Assembly (NCBI GenBank): GCA_001769195.1
Contig: MEOK01000032.1
Span: forward strand, 62,001 to 126,000
Length of the DNA: 64,000 bases
Direction: 5' to 3'
DNA from: Bacteroidetes bacterium GWF2_40_14
Lineage (GTDB): Bacteria > Bacteroidota > Bacteroidia > Bacteroidales > UBA932
The notes under the pieces are model-generated. The model was not told where the DNA came from. It made no database searches and worked only from the letters and a program-made list of their open reading frames with translations. Below, piece by piece: positions 27,209 to 36,180 of the stretch. Made by a program: the position numbers and the translations under genes. Every line of letters begins with the position of its first letter. The stretch's first letter is position 1.

Positions 27209-27805
27209 TTATAGGAAAATCCCTAAAATGTGCTTCAATGTTTCTCTATCAAAATTCTCGGCAAGGTTTCTCTTTAGAATTTTGTAAGCCCTGCTTTTGA
27301 GGGTTTTAACAGTGTTGACAGAAATCCCCAGTTTTATTGAAATTTCAGGATTTGAATATCCGGCAAGATTGTAGACAAGAATTTTTCTGGTTTGTGGGGC
27401 AAGTGAACCTATCACTTTATAGATAAGCCGATCGGTCTCTTCTTCTATAATCTGGTTCTGGAAAAACTCCTCACTGTAAATATCATCGTAATTATTTAGA
27501 TACTTTTGTTCTACTTTCTGGTGTTTTAGGTAGTTAATGCAGCTGTTTCTCACAGATGCATATAAAAAACTCTTTATTGAATTAATTGTGTGAAGATTTT
27601 CTCTGTTTTCCCACATTGATACAAAGACATCCTGAACTATATCTTCGCTTACTGCCATATTTGCCACGAATTTATTGGAGAAAGACATAAGAGACGAGTA
27701 AAAACTTCTGAAAAGAGAATGAACCTCACTCTCTTCACTTAGTTGTCCAATCACTTCGCTATCAGAATATTTAAATTTCTCTTTTTGCCACATCTGGCCG
27801 GACAT
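27209..27805 (-). CDS. ECF-type RNA polymerase sigma-70 factor
   Basis: A 198-residue ECF sigma factor. Region 2 is seen in ANMAVSEDIVQDVFVSMWENRENL and region 4 in YSNPEISIKLGISVNTVKTLKSRAYKILK, which contains the helix-turn-helix. It resembles Bacteroidota sigma factors that are held by FecR proteins and switch on SusC/SusD operons. The FecR gene here is on the opposite strand, 154 bases away, instead of directly downstream. Start at 27805 (MSGQMWQK) or 27793 are both possible; a longer frame to 27862 adds a non-homologous hydrophobic stretch. Confidence 0.9.
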   Translation of the reverse strand: MSGQMWQKEKFKYSDSEVIGQLSEESEVHSLFRSFYSSLMSFSNKFVANMAVSEDIVQDVFVSMWENRENLHTINSIKSFLYASVRNSCINYLKHQKVEQKYLNNYDDIYSEEFFQNQIIEEETDRLIYKVIGSLAPQTRKILVYNLAGYSNPEISIKLGISVNTVKTLKSRAYKILKRNLAENFDRETLKHILGIFL

Positions 27806-27887
27806 TATTTGTTTTCCCTTAAGCAATGAAAAATAATTATATAATTTCAGAACAATGTACACAATCCAAACTAATACTACAAGCGAA

Positions 27888-27895
27888 CAAAAATA
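27888..27895 (-). promoter_or_regulatory. -7 box of the ECF sigma gene
   Basis: TATTTTTG on the minus strand matches TAnnTTTG and would give a leader of about 75 bases. No similar box precedes the divergent fecR gene, which may use an ECF-specific promoter. Confidence 0.45.
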
Positions 27896-27958
27896 ATCGT
27901 TCCCAGTGTCACCCTATTCCCAAGGTTAGTTGTCTTATATGTAGTATCGTGAGATTTA

Positions 27959-29089
27959 ATGGCTATAAATATGAGAGATAACAATACAATTTCAAAAATA
28001 ATATTCTCTAAGATATTTTCAAAATTATCGAAAGCGGAGGAGGTGATTCTAAACGAGTGGCTTAAAGACGATAGTAATAAAAAGCTTTACGAGAAAATCA
28101 CAGATCCCGAAAGGATTCTAAATAAGGCCGAAGAATATGATAAGTATTCGGAAAAATTAAGAAAGCCCAAACTTTCAGACAGATACTGGTTATTAAAGCG
28201 TTACGCTGCAGTACTTATTCCTCTTACAATAATTATAAGCAGTTTGTTTCTTATTAACCCATTTAAGAAAGAGATTACATATCAGGATCTGTGTAATACC
28301 GGTTCAACTCCTTCAATAATTCTGAGTAACGGGAACAAAATGGATATCTCTGATAAGAATAAAGAGGTGATTAACTCCATAGGTATTGTAATCAAAGACA
28401 CTATGGATTTATTAACGTGTGCCTTAGCTCAAAATGTAGACGAGGAGAATATTCAGAACATTGAGATATTGACACCCATTGGTAAGAGGATGACTATCAC
28501 TCTATCCGACGGAACTAAGGTTTACATGAACAGCGGTTCTAAAATTAAATTCCCCAACAAATTCAAGGAAAATAACAGAGAGGTTTTCATTGAAGGAGAG
28601 TTCTTTTTTGATGTAGCTCCAGATAAAAGGCACCCATTTATCGTTCAGATGAACAGATCTAAAGTAGTTGTGGTTGGAACTGAGTTCAACATCCGTTCCT
28701 ATCCAGATGAAATCACGGTGCAAACAACTGTAAGTTCAGGAGTTGTGGTTTTTTCATCCGAGAACAGTTCAGTAAATTTAATTTCTGGTGAGCAATCGGT
28801 TTTTAACCAAATTAGCTTGGGGATAGAGAAAAATATTGTGGACATATATGATTTTACGGCATGGAAAGAGGGCATGTTCTACTTTAATAACAGAACATTG
28901 GAAGATATAATGTCGGAGTTAAAAAAATGGTATGGGTTTGAGTATATTTTTGACAATGAGGTCTCAAAACATGAGCGATTTGGAATTGAACTCAAAAGAG
29001 ATGTCCCTTTGGACAAAGTGATTGATTTAATTAACAGCACAAATACCATTCAAATTTATATTGACGAGAAAATTGTTCATATAAAATAG
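27959..29089 (+). CDS. FecR family anti-sigma factor
   Basis: A 376-residue protein with a cytoplasmic N-terminal part (about 1-75), a TM helix (YAAVLIPLTIIISSLFLI, about 80-100), and a periplasmic FecR domain (about 170-260; MTITLSDGTKVYMNSGSKIKFP and VEGEFFFDVAPDKRHPFIV-type strands). A C-terminal DUF4974-like domain (EDIMSELKKWYGFEYIFDN, about 300-375) completes it. It should hold the sigma factor until a signal arrives through the N-terminal domain of the SusC protein encoded 85 bases downstream. Orientation opposite to its sigma gene is unusual. Met1 and Met5 are both possible starts. Confidence 0.9.
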   Translation: MAINMRDNNTISKIIFSKIFSKLSKAEEVILNEWLKDDSNKKLYEKITDPERILNKAEEYDKYSEKLRKPKLSDRYWLLKRYAAVLIPLTIIISSLFLINPFKKEITYQDLCNTGSTPSIILSNGNKMDISDKNKEVINSIGIVIKDTMDLLTCALAQNVDEENIQNIEILTPIGKRMTITLSDGTKVYMNSGSKIKFPNKFKENNREVFIEGEFFFDVAPDKRHPFIVQMNRSKVVVVGTEFNIRSYPDEITVQTTVSSGVVVFSSENSSVNLISGEQSVFNQISLGIEKNIVDIYDFTAWKEGMFYFNNRTLEDIMSELKKWYGFEYIFDNEVSKHERFGIELKRDVPLDKVIDLINSTNTIQIYIDEKIVHIK

Positions 29090-29099
29090 TTAAAAAAAT

Positions 29100-29131
29100 G
29101 GAGTGAGAAATGCGCCAACACTTCCCACTCC
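29100..29131 (+). other. hairpin between fecR and susC-like gene
   Basis: GGAGTG at 29100-29105 pairs with CACTCC at 29126-29131, with extra GAA/TTC pairing inside. No T-run follows, so it is not a plain terminator. It could lower or protect the downstream transcript. Confidence 0.45.
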
Positions 29132-29174
29132 CAGATTTAAACAGAATTTAAACCCTTACTTAATTTGCAATTTT

Positions 29175-32100
29175 ATGAAAAAAAAACGGATCCTACAACA
29201 GGTCTTTGTCAAAATGTTAAGAGGCTTTAGGTGTTTCCTCGCGTCACTTATTCTTTTCATTAGTCTTGCTTCAACTATTCACGCTCAAAGACAGCGTGCA
29301 GAAATTAACTTAAGCTTTGAAAAAGCAACACTTAAAGAGGTTTTTGAATCAATAACCACTCAGGTTGGTTACACTTTTGTATATAATGAAAAGTCCATTC
29401 AAAGTGTTGGATATGTCAACATTAAAATTCATAGCGAAAACCTTACCGATGTACTGGATAAATGTCTTGCTGGGACACAACTGGCATATAAGATAGATAA
29501 AAATGTTATTGTTATATCTGAAAACAAGAAGAATAGTCCTGTCAATATCTCTTTAAATCAGACCATTAAAAAGAAAATAACCGGTTCTGTAGTCGATGAA
29601 TCGGGTGTTTCCCTTCCGGGGGTCACGATTTTAATAAAGGGGTTAAAAAGAGGGACAGTAACAGATGTGGATGGAAATTTCACATTAGAACTGGAAAATG
29701 CGGAAAAGCAGACCCTTGTCTTTTCTTTTTTGGGGATGGAGACTCAGGAGGTTCTAGTTGGTAACAAGGAGAAACTTGTAATAAAACTAAAGGGAAGCGG
29801 ATTTGCAATTTCAGATGTTGTTGTAACCGGATTCTTTGAAAGAAAGAAAGAGAGTTTTACAGGGGCCATTGCATCTTTTACCGGTGAAGAGTTAAAAAAT
29901 GCGAACTCTGTAAATATTTTGGCAGCAATATCAATTCTTGAACCCTCATTCAAAGTTGTAGAGAACGACATTGCCGGATCTAACCCCAATGTTATCCCCG
30001 ACTTTGTAATACGTGGAGAGGCCAGCTTGCCAAACCTTGTCGGAGATTATAAAGGGAATCCAAACAATCCGATTTTTATTCTGGACGGATTTGAGATATC
30101 TGCAGAGAAGGTTTTTGATATGGACCCCACTCAGGTAGGATCAATAACCATCCTTAAAGATGCAGCATCTACAGCAATATACGGTTCCCGAGCTTCTAAC
30201 GGAGTTGTTGTTATTGAGACTAAAAAGACAGCTGATGGAACCATAAATGTTTCATATAATCTGGATCTTTCGGTAATTATGCCCGATTTGCGCGGATATA
30301 ACATTCTTAATTCAAGCCAGAAACTGGAGCTTGAAAGACAAGCCGGTTATTACGACAAATCCGGAAGTGCTTCAGAGGACGAGAAGAGGGCAGATGAGTA
30401 TAATGCAAAGCTTCAGCTTATAATGATGGGAAACAACACCTATTGGTTAAACAAACCACTCCAGAACTCAGTAGGTCATAAACACTCATTTACAATTGAC
30501 GGCGGCGAAAACTCATTAAGATACTCCCTTAATGCAAACTACGACAATAACCCCGGAGTTATGATTGGTTCAAAGCGAGATAAAATTGGAGTAGTATCTA
30601 CTCTCCAATACAGATTCAAAAATGTCACTTTTAAAAATTATCTGAGCGTAGATAACGTAACCTCTTTCAACTCGCCATACGGGAATTTTAGTCAGTATTC
30701 TAAAATAAACCCATACTTCGCGTTCAACGATAATCAAGGGAATTACGTAAAGAGCTTTGAGACCGGATCCTGGTGGTTAAATATCGGAAATCCGCTTTAC
30801 AACACTACCCTAAACACCAAGAACGAGAGTTCATACAGTATGTTCATCAACAATTTCAGCATTGACTGGAACATCATTCCTCAGTTAAGATTGCAGGCAA
30901 ACTTGTCGATGAACCAGAGAAAAGATGAGGGGGTGATTTTTATGCCTGCAGACCACACAGATTTCCTCGGTTACAGCATACCAAATTATCACTTAAGAGG
31001 TTCTTATAAGTCTTCCGAAGGTAAATCATTTTCATATGACGGAAAAGTAATGCTCAATTACTATAACAATTACAAGAATCATATGATAAATGCCGGTCTT
31101 GCTATAAATATGCAAATGATGGACGGCGAGGATTATTCATTTTCGGTACAGGGATTCCCCAATGACAAGCTTGATTATCTTATTTTCGGATTGCAATATC
31201 AAGAGGGAACAAGGCCCGTTGGTACAGATACCAGATCCCGTCTTATTGGAGCTCTCGGAAGTTTAAACTATTCCTATAATTCAAAGTATTTGCTGGATCT
31301 CTCATTCAGAACAGATGCTTCTTCAAAATTCGGTGCTGACAACCGTTGGGCTCCTTTCTGGTCTGCAGGTCTGGGATGGAACTTGCACAACGAAAAATTT
31401 ATAAAAGATCTCCGGTTTGTAGATAAACTCCGGTTAAAAGCGTCGTACGGTGTGACAGGATCTCAGAACTTTGACCCTTATCAGTCCATAACGCGCTACC
31501 AGTTTTATCTCACCGATAAATATAACTACGCAATGGGTTCATATATGATGGCTCTTGGAAACTCCTCTCTTAAATGGCAGACAACATATCAATTGAACAC
31601 CGGTTTTGAGTTTGGGTTTTTGAAGAGGTTCGATGTGCTGGTTAACGTATACCGAAACTTATCTACAAGCCTTCTTTCGGACATTACACTGCCTCCTTCA
31701 CTGGGTTTCTCTACATACAAGGAGAACATTGGAGAGATGCTTAATGTAGGTTATGAAGCCTATCTCAAGGCAAACATAATCAAGAAAAAAAATGTATATC
31801 TTAACATCAACATCGGAGTTATTCACAATGAAAATACAGTAGAAAAAATCTCGAACAGTCTTAGAGCCTGGAACGACTCTCAGGATGAGGAGCTCACATC
31901 CGGCAGTAATAAACCGAGGGTAAGATATATTGAGGGACAATCTATAAACACAATCTGGGGTGTTCCTTCGGTTGGGATAAATCCTGCAAACGGTAAAGAG
32001 ATCTTTATTACTCCAAACGGAGAGAGAACAGATGTGTGGAACGCCGGATACCAGCAGCCTATAGGCGGAACAGATCCCGATCTTGAAGGAAACGCAGGTT

Positions 32101-32525
32101 TCAATCTGGGCTACAAGGGCCTGTCATTAAGCCTCTACTTCCGATACAGAATGGGAGGGCAGATGTATAACTCTACATTGGTGGAGCGTGTTGAAAATGC
32201 AGATAAGAGGTACAATTGCGACATCAGGGTCCTTGAGGAGAGATGGAAAAATCCCGGAGATATAACCTTCTTTAAAGATATCAAAGATAACACCCTAACC
32301 AGACCTACCTCTAGATTTGTAGAGGATTACAGCTTTCTTCAACTCTCAACCGTAAATCTCTATTACGATTTTAACAAAAATCTTTTATCAAAATTTAATG
32401 TTAAAAGCCTAAGGTTATCGTTCTCAATGAATGATATTTTCCGGTTAACAACCGTTAAGGCAGAGAGGGGAATAAGCTATCCATTCTCTTCAAGCTTCAG
32501 AACCTCATTAAGAATAATGTTTTAA
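29175..32525 (+). CDS. SusC/RagA family TonB-dependent receptor with STN domain
   Basis: An 1116-residue outer membrane receptor. After a long signal peptide (ending near STIHAQ) comes an STN signalling domain (INLSFEKATLKEVFESITTQVGYTFVYNEKSI), which in this family talks to a FecR anti-sigma factor. A carboxypeptidase-like domain (ITGSVVDESGVSLPGVTILIKG) follows, then the plug with the SusC-specific motif GSRASNGVVVIETK, and the beta barrel. It should import a ligand captured by the SusD protein encoded next. I chose ATG at 29175 because it starts the signal peptide; the longer GTG frame adds 24 residues lying over the hairpin. The ligand is unknown. Confidence 0.93.
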   Translation: MKKKRILQQVFVKMLRGFRCFLASLILFISLASTIHAQRQRAEINLSFEKATLKEVFESITTQVGYTFVYNEKSIQSVGYVNIKIHSENLTDVLDKCLAGTQLAYKIDKNVIVISENKKNSPVNISLNQTIKKKITGSVVDESGVSLPGVTILIKGLKRGTVTDVDGNFTLELENAEKQTLVFSFLGMETQEVLVGNKEKLVIKLKGSGFAISDVVVTGFFERKKESFTGAIASFTGEELKNANSVNILAAISILEPSFKVVENDIAGSNPNVIPDFVIRGEASLPNLVGDYKGNPNNPIFILDGFEISAEKVFDMDPTQVGSITILKDAASTAIYGSRASNGVVVIETKKTADGTINVSYNLDLSVIMPDLRGYNILNSSQKLELERQAGYYDKSGSASEDEKRADEYNAKLQLIMMGNNTYWLNKPLQNSVGHKHSFTIDGGENSLRYSLNANYDNNPGVMIGSKRDKIGVVSTLQYRFKNVTFKNYLSVDNVTSFNSPYGNFSQYSKINPYFAFNDNQGNYVKSFETGSWWLNIGNPLYNTTLNTKNESSYSMFINNFSIDWNIIPQLRLQANLSMNQRKDEGVIFMPADHTDFLGYSIPNYHLRGSYKSSEGKSFSYDGKVMLNYYNNYKNHMINAGLAINMQMMDGEDYSFSVQGFPNDKLDYLIFGLQYQEGTRPVGTDTRSRLIGALGSLNYSYNSKYLLDLSFRTDASSKFGADNRWAPFWSAGLGWNLHNEKFIKDLRFVDKLRLKASYGVTGSQNFDPYQSITRYQFYLTDKYNYAMGSYMMALGNSSLKWQTTYQLNTGFEFGFLKRFDVLVNVYRNLSTSLLSDITLPPSLGFSTYKENIGEMLNVGYEAYLKANIIKKKNVYLNINIGVIHNENTVEKISNSLRAWNDSQDEELTSGSNKPRVRYIEGQSINTIWGVPSVGINPANGKEIFITPNGERTDVWNAGYQQPIGGTDPDLEGNAGFNLGYKGLSLSLYFRYRMGGQMYNSTLVERVENADKRYNCDIRVLEERWKNPGDITFFKDIKDNTLTRPTSRFVEDYSFLQLSTVNLYYDFNKNLLSKFNVKSLRLSFSMNDIFRLTTVKAERGISYPFSSSFRTSLRIMF

Positions 32526-32535
32526 ACTGTAAATT

Positions 32536-33900
32536 ATGAAAAAAATATACATACTTATATCTATGTCTTTATTAATCAGCCTCTTTTCGTGTGAAAAATG
32601 GCTGGACGTAGACCCGAGATCGGTAGTAAAAGAGGAGGAGATGTTCAATGATATTAAGGGTTTTCAATCTGCACTGCTTGGCGTATACACAAAAATGGCA
32701 GGCAAATCTCTTTATGGTGTCAATCTATCTTTTGGCTACCTTGATGTGCTTGCACAGTATTATAATATCGAGTCAGGGCAACACTCCTTTTATTCAGCAG
32801 CAAACTACAAATACAACGAGGCTGTAAGCTACGTGAATAATATATGGGGAGAGGGCTACAATGCCATTGCCAATATAAACAATATCCTCAAATGGCTGCC
32901 ATTAAGAAAAGATCTTTTCGGCCCGGGAGAGTACGATCTTATTCGTGCTGAGGCTATTGCATTAAGAGCATTTATCCATTTTGACATCCTTCGATTATAT
33001 GCTCCCTCATATACGGTGAATCCAAATGCAAAGGCCATTCCTTATGTAAATAAGCTGGCTAACAGTCCATTTCCGCAATTAACCGTCAAGGAGGTTACAG
33101 ATGCCGCTTTGGCAGATCTTACTGAGGCAGCAGAGATACTCTCCGAAATTGACCCAATTTCTCCAAATTATACCGATGTAGTAGAGAGCGGTACCGCTAC
33201 TCCTCAGTTCTTTACATTCCGTTACGAGAGAATGAACTACTTTGCTGTATATGGGACAATGGCAAGAATTGCTCTTTGGAGAGGAGATAAAGAGAAAGCA
33301 TTTGAATACGCTACTGAGGCCTATAAATCAGCATCTGTCATGTTTTCACTTTTTACCGATAAATCATGGGACAATAGTGATTTATACTTCAACAGCCAAG
33401 CAAGTGTAAACTCAAAACTCACAATTACAGATGGTAAAAAGCAACAACTGTATGAGACAGAAAAATATGGTTCACTTGATACACGATATAAAGATTGGTT
33501 CAGATTTTCGGCAGGGAGCAACGAAGAGTTCATGGCAAAATATATGCGTCCGGTTAACCTGAGTGGTAACCCTCCAAACATCGTTGTTATGCGCAGAGAT
33601 GAGATGGCTTATATTTTAAGCGAGTGCTCACCCGACGACGCCACTGCTATAACCTATCTAAACGCAATCCGTTCGTTTTACGGAATAAAAGGGCAGAATG
33701 CTCTGGTTGCTGGTAGTTGTGTTGTTGAGGAGGAGATTTTTAAAGAGTACCGAAAAACATTTATCGGAGAGGGACAGCTCTTCTTTTACATCAAAAGAAA
33801 GAACTATGCTACTATCCCTTTTTCTCTGGTAGAAGATGTACAGTCGGCATTCGTTATGCCAATTCCTGATATAGAAATTGAGTTTGGTATTATAAATTAA
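32536..33900 (+). CDS. SusD/RagB family outer membrane lipoprotein
   Basis: A 454-residue surface lipoprotein with lipobox LISLFSC at about residue 19. The SusD fold is indicated by CEKWLDVDPRSVVKEEEMFNDIKGFQSALLGVYTKMA, the IIA-like LIRAEAIALRAFIHFDILRLYAP segment, and a C-terminal EYRKTFIGEGQLFFYIKRKNYATIPF region. It acts as a lid on the SusC barrel. It starts 10 bases after the susC-like gene. Nothing in the sequence points to glycans, and no carbohydrate-active enzyme is encoded nearby, so peptide or metal-complex uptake is at least as likely as sugar uptake. Confidence 0.92.
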   Translation: MKKIYILISMSLLISLFSCEKWLDVDPRSVVKEEEMFNDIKGFQSALLGVYTKMAGKSLYGVNLSFGYLDVLAQYYNIESGQHSFYSAANYKYNEAVSYVNNIWGEGYNAIANINNILKWLPLRKDLFGPGEYDLIRAEAIALRAFIHFDILRLYAPSYTVNPNAKAIPYVNKLANSPFPQLTVKEVTDAALADLTEAAEILSEIDPISPNYTDVVESGTATPQFFTFRYERMNYFAVYGTMARIALWRGDKEKAFEYATEAYKSASVMFSLFTDKSWDNSDLYFNSQASVNSKLTITDGKKQQLYETEKYGSLDTRYKDWFRFSAGSNEEFMAKYMRPVNLSGNPPNIVVMRRDEMAYILSECSPDDATAITYLNAIRSFYGIKGQNALVAGSCVVEEEIFKEYRKTFIGEGQLFFYIKRKNYATIPFSLVEDVQSAFVMPIPDIEIEFGIIN

Positions 33901-33911
33901 AGTAAAAACTT

Positions 33912-34601
33912 ATGAAAAATATATTTAAAATCTGCATCATATATTGCTTAATTTTGAGCTCGTGTAGCTACAACGATCTCAAAACATACAACGACAAGAC
34001 CAGTCTCTACTTTGCCGGAGATACAGATATGGACTTCTCTTTTACTAAGTACAGAGGAGGCAACACAGCCGTAATATTGGTTCCTGTAGAGATTGGAGGT
34101 TACAAAAGTGATGTGGACAGGAGTTTCAAAATGGAATTGGTAAATGATAGTACAACAGCTACTCCTGTACTGCACTTCAAGAACCCGGGTACGTCATTCA
34201 TTATGCCTAAAGACTCTTTTAAGGTCCACGTCCCTCTGGAGATTTACAACACAGATCCTGAGCTGAAAAACAATAAGGTAAGGGTATATCTGAGAATCCT
34301 CCCTAACGAAACCTTCATTAACGGTGTTAACTATAAGCAGAACCTATCACTTTACATTTCTGATATCCTGATAAAACCAAAAATCTGGGATTCTGTATAC
34401 TCTCTTTTCTTTGGAGTTTATAGTGAGAACAAGCATCGCAAGATTCTTGAAATATGCGATATAGCAGAGGTTCCCGATGTTTATGACGGTGGAAGTTATA
34501 ACTACAAATGGAATGCATTTGGCAGAGCTGTCAACAATTTTTATCGCGATAACTATCCGCAATACGACGAGAATAATCAAATTATTGAACCTTGGTTTTA
34601 A
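33912..34601 (+). CDS. DUF4843 lipoprotein
   Basis: A 229-residue lipoprotein (lipobox LILSSC, Cys near residue 18) matching the DUF4843 pattern: SLYFAGDTDMDFSFTKYRGG, then repeated beta-strand segments (VILVPVEIGGY, FKVHVPLEIYN), and a C-terminal YSLFFGVYSENKHRKILEIC region. The family occurs almost only in SusC/SusD operons, and is probably an accessory surface subunit of the transporter. It follows the SusD gene by 11 bases. Its molecular role is not established. Confidence 0.85.
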   Translation: MKNIFKICIIYCLILSSCSYNDLKTYNDKTSLYFAGDTDMDFSFTKYRGGNTAVILVPVEIGGYKSDVDRSFKMELVNDSTTATPVLHFKNPGTSFIMPKDSFKVHVPLEIYNTDPELKNNKVRVYLRILPNETFINGVNYKQNLSLYISDILIKPKIWDSVYSLFFGVYSENKHRKILEICDIAEVPDVYDGGSYNYKWNAFGRAVNNFYRDNYPQYDENNQIIEPWF

Positions 34602-34632
34602 TGGCCAATTAACTAATAAAAGCAATAAATAG

Positions 34633-36144
34633 ATGAAAAAAATATATATAATAATAGGACTTCTGTCTCTAATGTTCTATTCCTGCAAAAAAGAGTTAGG
34701 AACTTATGACAGGTTGGATGTTAACAAGGTGATTGTTGATACAATCCCTACTATTACAATTCAGTTGGGAGACACCCTTAGTATAACCCCTGTAATAGCA
34801 CAGACAATAGAGAAATCCGATGATAATCTGGAATATTCGTGGTACTGGTATAAGTTCGGATTCACTCAGGTGGATACGCTTTCAAAAGAGCGTAACATCA
34901 ACTATATAATTCCAATGAGTACCTCCTTGGGTACATACACAACAGTCTGCAAAGTATTCGACAAAAAAACGGGGCTCTTCGGAAAGTGGATGTTTAACGT
35001 TAACGTACAAGCTGCCAATGCAGAAGGTATTTTAGTGCTTAGTAATCTGGCCGGAAATGCAGAGTTGGGGCTGCTTAACCTTATGAGAAACTACAACGGA
35101 GGTTTGTACTTCGAAGCTAATGGTTCTCATCCGGGCCAAAATCCGGTTTGGGTAGGGTTTACAAAGGTAAACTCCGTACCTTATCTTAACTCAATCATCA
35201 TTATGTGTGACGACGGAAATGGCGGAGTTGTAACAAACCATATGGATTTCAAAAAGATGTATGATTACAAAAAACATTTCTTCATTGCCCCATCTGTAAT
35301 TAAGCCTCAATCATATTACAACGGTATCTCTGGTCTCGATGCCAGATACGACTTTATTATAAACAATAACCATCTTCATGTGAGAGAGTACAGAAATGCT
35401 CAGAAAACCGAGGAGAAAACCTTCTTTAAACCGGAGCTAATGCCTACCAGTGCAGAGATCTCTCATTATGCAATTGCAGATCCGTTCGCGCTACTTTTCT
35501 ACGATAATACAAATATGAAATTTGTCCGTGTCGGAGTTCAGTCCCTACAGTATTTGAGTACAGCATTCCTTCCGATAGCAATTGGAACCCAGAATCCTGC
35601 AACTATGCCTTTTGATCCAAACAATGTAGGTCTTAGAATGATTAATATGGACATAGGATGGAAGAAACTTGGGTTTGGTATCTTTAAAAACCTGACCACG
35701 GGTCAGCTTTACAGACTTAACTTTTCCTTTGCGTCCCTGGCATTCAGTGCCTCAATGTCTGCATATTACAAAAAGCCGATAACAGATGCTCCAAATATTG
35801 AGACCGCATCAAGTTACGTCTACTCTATCCTGGATCCTTATCTCTACTACTCAAAAGATAATCTGCTTTACAGATACGACCTGGAGTTTGATAAAACACA
35901 AGCAATTTACAACTTGGATACAGTAATTGCAAACAGCAAAATAGACAAACTCTATATGAGATATTACGCTGGTCAGACCACCCATAGCGGTACACTTTAT
36001 CTGGGTAGCTCCGAGCAGGGCAAATCGGGTAAAAACGGGAGTCTGCACGTCTTAAAACTGGACAGAAGCGGAACTGTTTCGGATGTAGATACAGTCTACA
36101 GAAACATCTCCGGTAAAATTGTCGGTATGGATTATAAGTTTTAA
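34633..36144 (+). CDS. PKD-like family lipoprotein
   Basis: A 503-residue lipoprotein (lipobox LMFYSC, Cys about residue 18). The N-terminal part (about 45-125) is a PKD-like beta sandwich: LEYSWYWYKFG and the FDKKTGLFGKWMFNVNV strand. The remainder looks like a six-bladed propeller-type or beta-rich region, starting EGILVLSN. These proteins typically sit with DUF4843 lipoproteins downstream of SusC/SusD. I infer a ligand-binding surface subunit. The reading frame is intact and starts 31 bases after the DUF4843 gene. Confidence 0.8.
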   Translation: MKKIYIIIGLLSLMFYSCKKELGTYDRLDVNKVIVDTIPTITIQLGDTLSITPVIAQTIEKSDDNLEYSWYWYKFGFTQVDTLSKERNINYIIPMSTSLGTYTTVCKVFDKKTGLFGKWMFNVNVQAANAEGILVLSNLAGNAELGLLNLMRNYNGGLYFEANGSHPGQNPVWVGFTKVNSVPYLNSIIIMCDDGNGGVVTNHMDFKKMYDYKKHFFIAPSVIKPQSYYNGISGLDARYDFIINNNHLHVREYRNAQKTEEKTFFKPELMPTSAEISHYAIADPFALLFYDNTNMKFVRVGVQSLQYLSTAFLPIAIGTQNPATMPFDPNNVGLRMINMDIGWKKLGFGIFKNLTTGQLYRLNFSFASLAFSASMSAYYKKPITDAPNIETASSYVYSILDPYLYYSKDNLLYRYDLEFDKTQAIYNLDTVIANSKIDKLYMRYYAGQTTHSGTLYLGSSEQGKSGKNGSLHVLKLDRSGTVSDVDTVYRNISGKIVGMDYKF

Positions 36145-36180
36145 AATAAATGATAACCAATAGAATTCAAAAAAATAAAA

